Positions 4,833 to 10,217 of a DNA stretch of 10,217 nucleotides are shown one piece after another (the first letter of the stretch is position 1; each line of letters begins with the position of its first letter). The translations under genes and the position numbers were made by a program. The notes under the pieces are model-generated. The model did no database searches. It saw only the letters and a program-made list of their open reading frames with translations, and had not been told where the DNA came from. The stretch spans positions 1 through 10,217 of the forward strand of contig CAZASB010000170.1 in assembly GCA_964487655.1 (NCBI GenBank), read 5' to 3'. This DNA is from PWXP01 sp964487655. Lineage in GTDB: Bacteria; Planctomycetota; Planctomycetia; Pirellulales; Thermoguttaceae.

Positions 4833-6788
4833 TTATCCAGAAGGAGACATCCCTAGCTGATGCATCTTCCGATACAGGTTCGAGCGATGCAGACCAAGTT
4901 GCTCCGCGGCACGACTCATGTTTCCGCCAGCCAAGTCCACGGCCCGGCGAATGTAATCGGCCTGAAAAGCGGTGGTTGCCTCCGTCAGAGGGAGTGTCAT
5001 ATCCATGAACGATTCCTCTTGCCGTCGCGGCGAGTGGGCGAACGCCAGTTCATCGGCACCCACCTGATCGCCGTCTGAAAGATAGGCGATTCGCTCCATG
5101 AGGTTCCGTATTTCCCGTATATTGCCGGGCCACAAATGGCTTTCTAGGCGTGCGCGAGCCTCGGGAGTGAAGTCGGGGACGGGACGGCGCGCGCGGCTAC
5201 AAAAGTCGGCCAGAAAATGGTTGGCCAGAAGCATGACGTCGCCGTGCCGCTCCCGCAGTGGGGGCAGTTCAATGGTCACGACGTTCAGACGGAAGTACAG
5301 ATCCTCGCGAAACCGCCTCGTCTGCACCATTTCTGCCGGATTCTGGTTGGTGGCCGCCAAAACGCGAACGTCCGTGTGGATGGGGCGAGACCCGCCCACG
5401 CGGACAATCGTCCTTTCTTCCAGTACGCGAAGCAGTTTGGCCTGACTGCCGAGGCTCAGCTCGCCGACTTCATCCAACAGTAGCGTGCCGCCGCTGGCCA
5501 ACTCGAACTTACCCGATCGGGCCTCGTGCGCATCGGTGAACGCGCCCTTTTCGTGCCCAAACAATTCGCTCTCGGCCAATTGGTCGGGAATGGCCGCGCA
5601 GTTGACGGCGATGAACGGCTGCCGCCGGCGTCGGCTGCCGTAATGGATCGAGCGAGCCACCACCTCCTTCCCCGTGCCGTTCTCACCCAGAATGAGCACG
5701 GCTAGGTCGGTATCGGCCACGCGTGAAACGATGGACCGCAGGGCTTCAATGGCCGGACTTTGTCCGATGAACTGCACATCGGCTGCCGCCTGCTCGGTCA
5801 TCTGCCGGTTGGCCAGCAGAAGGCGTTCGCGATCGCGGATGTTTTCCAGCGCGATGGCGGCGTGCGAGGCCAACTCGGTCAGGCCGGTTTCGTCGGCGAC
5901 GGTGAACGCTCCGCCTCGTTTGTTGATCAGTTCGAACGCGCCGAACAGGTCGCCCCGTGCGCTCCGTAGCGGGACGCACAGGAGCGTGCGAGTTTGGAAA
6001 CCGGTCTGACGGTCAACGTGGCGATCGACGGCGTCTGGCTGGCGAGCGGCATCCACGCGGAGCGGGCACCCGGTTTGCACCACTTGGCCCACCACCCCAC
6101 GATCGTCGGGCACGCGCAGCTCGCCCCCCTCGACACCAAGCGCCGGCCTGCCGACCAACTCGTGGGCAGTCCGGTCCCAAAGGAAGATGCTTGCCCGTTC
6201 CGCGGCAAACAACTTCGTGGCCGCCTGGGCCATCTGCTCCAGTAGCGGACCCAACTCGCGAGTCCGGTTCCACTGATGGGCGATTTCGAGCACGGCTTCG
6301 AGCTGTCGAATGCGTTGTTGCCCGGCCGCTCGCTTCGCGACGGTCGACATGGCCTCGAACACAACGGGCGCTAGGGCTACCAGGGCATCCAATACGGCCT
6401 TTGCCTCCGTCGAACGTGTTCCCCGAACCGCGAGTATGTAGCCGCCCGTGGTACGCGGCGCCAAGGGTGTTGCCGCCCACTCGCCCAACGCGGCAGGCGA
6501 CTCGCGGTCAAGCACGTCGGCAAACCAGTCCCACGGCAGGTCGCCGGCACCGCCCGACACGGCAATGCGTTGCCATTGGCCCTCCGTCGCCGCGACCACA
6601 ACGGCGGCTTCCACCTGGATTGCCTCGACGATTTGCGGCAGTGCGGCGTCCAGCAGTGTTTTCGGCAAGTCGCTGTGCCCCGCTCGCCATAGTAGCGAGG
6701 CGGCAATCGGAGCCAGCGAAGCATGCTCTCGCCAGAACACGTCCATCGCTCGCGGATGATAACCAGAAAAGCCCTCGATATAGTTCAT
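4833..6788 (-). CDS. Sigma-54-dependent transcriptional activator (GAF - AAA+ - Fis HTH)
   Basis: This is a 651-residue bacterial enhancer-binding protein from the ATG at 6788. Residues 30-150 form a poorly conserved, possibly GAF-like region. A helical linker (about 150-190) follows, then a clear GAF sensor domain (about 175-318). The AAA+ sigma-54 interaction domain (about 338-570) has Walker A GENGTGKE (368-375), the sigma-54 contact loop as GAFTDA (415-420) rather than GAFTGA, Walker B GGTLLLDE (433-440), and the FREDLYFRL arginine region (493-501). A Fis-type HTH (about 612-646) ends the protein. It should hydrolyse ATP to open sigma-54 promoters in response to a small ligand sensed by the GAF domain. 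There is no receiver domain, so it is not a two-component regulator. An in-frame TTG at 6821 could add 11 residues. ATG 6788 is preferred, but its G-rich upstream sequence is not a classic ribosome site. It diverges from the GH123-like gene; its targets are unknown. Confidence 0.92.
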   Translation of the reverse strand: MNYIEGFSGYHPRAMDVFWREHASLAPIAASLLWRAGHSDLPKTLLDAALPQIVEAIQVEAAVVVAATEGQWQRIAVSGGAGDLPWDWFADVLDRESPAALGEWAATPLAPRTTGGYILAVRGTRSTEAKAVLDALVALAPVVFEAMSTVAKRAAGQQRIRQLEAVLEIAHQWNRTRELGPLLEQMAQAATKLFAAERASIFLWDRTAHELVGRPALGVEGGELRVPDDRGVVGQVVQTGCPLRVDAARQPDAVDRHVDRQTGFQTRTLLCVPLRSARGDLFGAFELINKRGGAFTVADETGLTELASHAAIALENIRDRERLLLANRQMTEQAAADVQFIGQSPAIEALRSIVSRVADTDLAVLILGENGTGKEVVARSIHYGSRRRRQPFIAVNCAAIPDQLAESELFGHEKGAFTDAHEARSGKFELASGGTLLLDEVGELSLGSQAKLLRVLEERTIVRVGGSRPIHTDVRVLAATNQNPAEMVQTRRFREDLYFRLNVVTIELPPLRERHGDVMLLANHFLADFCSRARRPVPDFTPEARARLESHLWPGNIREIRNLMERIAYLSDGDQVGADELAFAHSPRRQEESFMDMTLPLTEATTAFQADYIRRAVDLAGGNMSRAAEQLGLHRSNLYRKMHQLGMSPSG

Positions 6789-6849
6789 ACCCCCCCACTT
6801 GCCCGGAAAGGGCAAAGTCAACTTGACGGCGGCCGCGCTAAAAAAAAAA

Positions 6850-6855
6850 ATTGTA
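6850..6855 (-). promoter_or_regulatory. Candidate -10 element for the sigma-54 activator gene
   Basis: On the - strand TACAAT (5 of 6 to TATAAT) is followed by a T-tract and lies about 60 nt upstream of the ATG at 6788. The -35 position (TTCCGG at 17-bp spacing) matches poorly, so this is a weak call. Confidence 0.25.
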
Positions 6856-6920
6856 GCCCTTTCGCGTTACATCCGGAAGGTGATGCGATTAGAACAATAA
6901 ATCCCGGCCACCCGCGATGC

Positions 6921-6949
6921 TTGACGCCGAAGTTCAGCCTCGCTAGCAT
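6921..6949 (+). promoter_or_regulatory. Candidate sigma-70-type promoter for the GH123-like gene
   Basis: TTGACG (5 of 6 to the -35 consensus) and TAGCAT (4 of 6 to the -10) are separated by exactly 17 bp. The pair points toward the hydrolase gene and would give a leader of about 175 nt containing the small frame at 7020. It is a consensus match only. Confidence 0.35.
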
Positions 6950-7019
6950 GGCAGGTGCTACAACATAGCTGGCCAGTCATGAAATCGGCCGAGGCAGGCC
7001 CGGCGGGGAAAGGAGCCGC

Positions 7020-7106
7020 ATGGGTGAGGCGAAAAGCGAGAATGTATGCCTACTGCTTTGGCGATCGGGTGCGTCTGAAAACGGTAGAATCAGATTCGTT
7101 GGGTAA
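7020..7106 (+). CDS. Possible 28-residue leader peptide upstream of the GH123-like gene
   Basis: An ATG at 7020 opens a 28-codon frame ending in a TAA at 7104. It is preceded by AAAGGAG (7009-7015) at a short 4-nt spacing. The same GAAAGGAGC sequence stands before the hydrolase gene, whose start is 27 nt past this stop. The predicted peptide (begins MGEAKSENVCLLLWRSG) has no recognised family. It may be a translated leader or a chance frame. Confidence 0.25.
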   Translation: MGEAKSENVCLLLWRSGASENGRIRFVG

Positions 7107-7118
7107 TGCGGTTCCGTG

Positions 7119-7125
7119 AAAGGAG
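7119..7125 (+). promoter_or_regulatory. Ribosome binding site deciding the GH123-like start
   Basis: AAAGGAG lies 8 nt upstream of the ATG at 7134. An in-frame GTG at 7116 sits before this site and lacks one of its own, so the ATG is chosen. This choice also places a proper signal peptide at the very N-terminus. Confidence 0.8.
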
Positions 7126-7133
7126 CAGATGAT

Positions 7134-10100
7134 ATGAAGGTTTTGGGGCTTGGTTTTTCCTTGGTGGCCGTGCTTGCCGTGACGGCCCATGGCCAGCAGC
7201 TTCTCCCGAACTCCGAGTTCACGCAAGGCGACGGTGCCCCGAATGGCTGGACACTCCAGGGCCGCGGAACATGGCTGGACCGGAGCGTGCTCGAAGTCGC
7301 CGGCACGGGGCAGGACAGTAGCGCATGGCACTGCTCGGTCGAGTTGCAGCCGGGTGGGTTGTACCGGTTCGACTGTATCGCCAGATGCGTTGGCGGCAGT
7401 GGCGGCTGCATGGTCAGCGGGCCGGAGACCGTCAACCGCGACCATCACCCGACCGAAGCCTGGCGGCCGTTCGGCCATGTGTTCCAGGCGCCGGTCCATG
7501 GCGGCCAGTCGCGCGTGCGCATCGGCCAGTGGCACATGGGCGGCGCCGTGCAGTTCAAGTCGGCCACACTACGGCCCGTGTTGCCCATCCATGTCCAAGT
7601 GGGCCAGTGGGCGCTCGGCGAGGATGAGTCGATCCGCGATGGAATCTATCGCTTCCAGACTCGCTTTTCGCATGAGGGGAGCAATTACCATCGCACGCTG
7701 CACCGGACCACGGCAGGCTTCAATAGCAATCGCTGGTCCTTCGGCCGCGATTGCGAGGTTGTGTACCGTTTCGGCTTGCCGGGCCATGCCTTCCAAGACG
7801 CTGAAGCCCAATTCAGCGTGTGCCACCATCAGGCGGGCCGCATCTTGCTGGAGGCCAGCCGGGATGAAAACGAGTGGCGCCCCCTGGCCGAACGCGACGA
7901 ACTAGGCACAACCAAAGCCGTACTGCCGGAATCGCTTTTCCCCGCCGAACAGATCTATCTACGGCTGCGTACGCCAGACGAGGCGTGCTCCTTGCAGGTG
8001 GACCATCTGGAGCTTACAGCCCGGGTACACGATACCGTTGTCGATGTTGTCGGGAAGACGCTATTCGCCGACGTGATCGAGCCGTCCGCCCAACTGCTGG
8101 TGGACCGCCTTGCGTATGAGTCGCCCGGCAGCGCCGAGCCAACGGCGCTGCGAGTTCAGGTGCGGCAAGTCGGCAGCGGCGCCCTGTCGGCATCCGTGCA
8201 AGCTGCCATCGAAACGGCGAATGGGGAACAGGTTTCCCTACCGACGACCTCCGTGCAACTGACCGCCGGACAACCGACCGAGGTCCGCGTTGCACTGCCG
8301 CCCATGCCGGCGGGGCTGAACCAAGTGCGTTTGACGCTTGCGGCCGGCGACGCGCAGCCGCTTGTTCTCGCGGCAACGGTGGAAGTGCCCGAGTATTACC
8401 GGAGCGACTACGGCGCAATAATCGACGACTCCAGCCAGGCGGCGACGGTCTGGTGGAGCCGGGCCGACCACAAGATCCCGCGCCAGCGAGCGTTGCCTAC
8501 TAAGCGGTCCACGGCGGCGGAGCTTTCGGCCGCCAGAAACGACTATGAGGCCGTGCAACTGGTCGTCAAGGCGGGAGAGCGGCCGCTTGTGGGCCTTACG
8601 GCCAGCGTTGGACCGCTTGCGGGACCGGATGGCGCGGTAATCGAGGCCCGCCATGTCGAGCTGTCGCAAGTGTTCTACCACTATGTGGAAACGCCGACCG
8701 ATCGCACTGGCATCCGCGACTGGTGGCCGGATGCCCTCCCGCCGCTGAACGCGCCGGTTGACGTGCCGGCAGGGCAGAATCAACCCGTCTGGGTGCTCGT
8801 GTATGTGCCGGAAGACGCCGTGGCAGGCGAGTATTCCGGCACGGTGACGCTCAAGGCAACCGGGTTCTCGGCCGAGGCGCCCATCCGGTTGCGCGTCTGG
8901 GATTTCGCCCTGCCGCGAAAGAACAACCTGGACACGGCATTTGGCCTCAGCCTGGGCGCTGTCGCCCAATATCACCGTCTGAAGACCGAGGACGATAAGC
9001 GGACGGTCTGGGAGAAGTACCTGACGCTGATGTCGCGCAGCCGGCTAAGTCCTTACGATCCCGTGCCAATGGACCCGATCCGCCTGAGTTTCAAACCCGA
9101 CGCTGATCCACCTCATGCCGAACTCGACTTCGAGGCGTTCGACCGCGAGTTCGCCCGAGTGACCGAAAAGCACAACTTCACCAATCACCGCTTGCCAGTA
9201 CGGGGAATGGGCGGTGGGACGTTCCACGATCGGGTCGATCCGTCCATCGGGCCGTACGCAGTGGGTAGTCCGCAATACGAGGCCACGTTTGCTAGCTACG
9301 CAGGCCAGCTTGAAAAGCATCTACGAGAGAAGGGCTGGCTCGACATGATGTACGTCTACTGGTTCGACGAACCGGATCCAAAAGACTACCAGTTCGTTGC
9401 CGACGGCATGAACCGCCTAAAGCGTTATGCCCCAGGCTTGCCACGCATGCTCACCGAGCAACCGGAGGACAACGTGCTGGCCGGCACGGTGGACATCTGG
9501 TGTCCGGTCAGTCACAACTACAATGCGGCCGAGGCCGCGAAATGCCGCGCTCGCGGCGAACGGTTCTGGTGGTACGTGTGCTGCGGCCCGAAGGCGCCCT
9601 ACTGCACGCTGTTCATCGACCATCCCGCCACCGAGTTACGAGTATGGCACTGGCAAACGTGGCAGCGAGACATCGTGGGCACGCTCGTCTGGGCGAGCAA
9701 CTACTGGACCTCCAGCGCCGCCTATCCAGACGGTCACCAGAATCCCTATGAGGATCCGATGGGCTGGGTTTCCGGGTACAGCACGCCAAAGGGCGCGAAG
9801 CGGGCATGGGGAAATGGCGACGGCCGGTTCATCTACCCGCCGCTTACAGCGGCCACTCCCGAAATTGCCGGCGAGGGGCCCGTGCTGGACCCGCCCGTTT
9901 CGAGCATTCGGCTGGAGATGCTCCGCGAAGGGGTCGAGGACTACGAGATGCTGCACCTGCTCCGTACGCTCATCGAAAAGCAAGGTAATGCGTTGCCGGC
10001 CGATGCCCGGGCAGGCTACGAGGCGTTGCTGGAGGTACCGCCGGAGATTACCGCCGACATGACCACGTTCACGACCGATCCGGAGCCAATCCACGCGCGC

Positions 10101-10166
10101 CGAGCGGAAATTGCCGGGGCCATCGAGCGGCTGTTGCATGGCGAGGAACGCGGGAGCAAGGACTAA
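7134..10166 (+). CDS. Secreted GH123/DUF4091-like glycoside hydrolase, multidomain
   Basis: This is a 1010-residue precursor. Residues 1-20 form a signal peptide with likely cleavage after AHG. Residues 22-150 resemble a carbohydrate-binding beta-sandwich (a PNSEFTQG...GW start, then GGLYRF). A second beta-rich region spans about 155-300 and a third about 310-420. Residues 425-592 look like the GH123 N-terminal domain, ending RVWDFALP. The DUF4091/GH123 catalytic domain covers about 595-945. It carries the adjacent acidic pair D745-E746 in YVYWFDEPD, equivalent to the Asp-Glu pair used in substrate-assisted catalysis by GH123 beta-N-acetylgalactosaminidases. Further conserved-looking segments are DIWCPVSHNY, RVWHWQTW and EMLREGVEDYEML. 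It should act outside the cytoplasm on a glycan. The N-terminal accessory domains make it much longer than simple GH123 enzymes. N-acetylgalactosamine specificity is not certain, as most planctomycete DUF4091 proteins are uncharacterised. Confidence 0.85.
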   Translation: MKVLGLGFSLVAVLAVTAHGQQLLPNSEFTQGDGAPNGWTLQGRGTWLDRSVLEVAGTGQDSSAWHCSVELQPGGLYRFDCIARCVGGSGGCMVSGPETVNRDHHPTEAWRPFGHVFQAPVHGGQSRVRIGQWHMGGAVQFKSATLRPVLPIHVQVGQWALGEDESIRDGIYRFQTRFSHEGSNYHRTLHRTTAGFNSNRWSFGRDCEVVYRFGLPGHAFQDAEAQFSVCHHQAGRILLEASRDENEWRPLAERDELGTTKAVLPESLFPAEQIYLRLRTPDEACSLQVDHLELTARVHDTVVDVVGKTLFADVIEPSAQLLVDRLAYESPGSAEPTALRVQVRQVGSGALSASVQAAIETANGEQVSLPTTSVQLTAGQPTEVRVALPPMPAGLNQVRLTLAAGDAQPLVLAATVEVPEYYRSDYGAIIDDSSQAATVWWSRADHKIPRQRALPTKRSTAAELSAARNDYEAVQLVVKAGERPLVGLTASVGPLAGPDGAVIEARHVELSQVFYHYVETPTDRTGIRDWWPDALPPLNAPVDVPAGQNQPVWVLVYVPEDAVAGEYSGTVTLKATGFSAEAPIRLRVWDFALPRKNNLDTAFGLSLGAVAQYHRLKTEDDKRTVWEKYLTLMSRSRLSPYDPVPMDPIRLSFKPDADPPHAELDFEAFDREFARVTEKHNFTNHRLPVRGMGGGTFHDRVDPSIGPYAVGSPQYEATFASYAGQLEKHLREKGWLDMMYVYWFDEPDPKDYQFVADGMNRLKRYAPGLPRMLTEQPEDNVLAGTVDIWCPVSHNYNAAEAAKCRARGERFWWYVCCGPKAPYCTLFIDHPATELRVWHWQTWQRDIVGTLVWASNYWTSSAAYPDGHQNPYEDPMGWVSGYSTPKGAKRAWGNGDGRFIYPPLTAATPEIAGEGPVLDPPVSSIRLEMLREGVEDYEMLHLLRTLIEKQGNALPADARAGYEALLEVPPEITADMTTFTTDPEPIHARRAEIAGAIERLLHGEERGSKD

Positions 10167-10217
10167 CCCGGATTATTCACGATAGGTAGGGTGGGTCAAA
10201 CAAGCCACTTCCTTGGT
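10167..10217. other. 3' flank of the hydrolase gene with possible start of a dispersed repeat
   Basis: The 51 bases after the stop contain no hairpin terminator. GGTAGGGTGGGTC (about 10185-10197) resembles the edge of short dispersed repeats common in planctomycete intergenic DNA. The window ends before this can be judged. Confidence 0.2.

Larger units (their letters stand above)
6789..7133. other. Divergent intergenic region between regulator and GH123-like gene
   Basis: This 345-bp region contains no full-sized gene. It holds an A11 tract on the + strand (6840-6850), a TACAAT -10-like element for the regulator strand (6850-6855), and a TTGACG...TAGCAT pair for the + strand (6921-6949). It also holds a 28-codon leader-like frame (7020-7106) and the strong ribosome site of the hydrolase gene. 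I looked for a GG-N10-GC sigma-54 promoter and found no convincing one. Confidence 0.6.

Noticed and set aside
6949..6964. Possible sigma-54 promoter starting TGGCAG
   Set aside because: The -24 half is partly matched, but the -12 position reads ACAA instead of TTGC, so the invariant GC is missing.
1..10217. CRISPR array, rRNA genes or replication origin
   Set aside because: No regularly spaced repeats, rRNA-like segments or origin-type box clusters were seen on either strand.

Overview
The window looks like chromosomal DNA from a GC-rich Gram-negative bacterium, most probably a planctomycete. This is inferred from the gene families and is not proven: a DUF1573-type remnant, a GAF/sigma-54 activator with a long N-terminal region, a secreted GH123/DUF4091 protein, a proline-rich tail on an envelope thioredoxin, and dispersed GGGACAGTCCC palindromes. 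No rRNA, CRISPR array or complete transposase gene is visible.

Left part (1-3429, + strand): an operon-like cluster for envelope transport and thiol redox. It holds a COG0701/ArsP-like permease with a CxC motif, two different thioredoxin-fold proteins with a CPTC active site (one membrane-anchored with a long Pro/Ala/Ser tail, one with a cleavable signal peptide), and a CcdA/DsbD-like polytopic protein of the ArsG type with two membrane cysteines. A 37-codon reading frame overlaps the last gene's start by ATGA. The likely theme is electron transfer across the membrane to periplasmic dithiols, coupled to export or detoxification of a metal(loid) or organoarsenical. Any repressor or transport partner upstream is outside the window.

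Middle part (3430-4685): a decayed zone. The C-terminal end of a DUF1573-type protein survives as a pseudogene. One of its frameshifts is explained by a 17-bp imperfect tandem duplication. It is followed by an imperfect inverted repeat built on GGGACAGTCCC and flanked by a 9-bp direct repeat. On the - strand there is then a phage-like zinc-ribbon/HTH protein related to HNH homing-type proteins, lying just downstream of an intact tRNA-Lys(CTT).

Right part (4833-10217): a sigma-54-dependent activator on the - strand and, divergent from it, a 1010-residue secreted multidomain protein with a GH123-like catalytic domain. The roughly 345-bp intergenic region between them contains an A11 tract, plausible promoter elements and a 28-codon leader-like frame. 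The divergence makes regulation of the hydrolase by the activator possible, but I could not find a convincing -24/-12 promoter.
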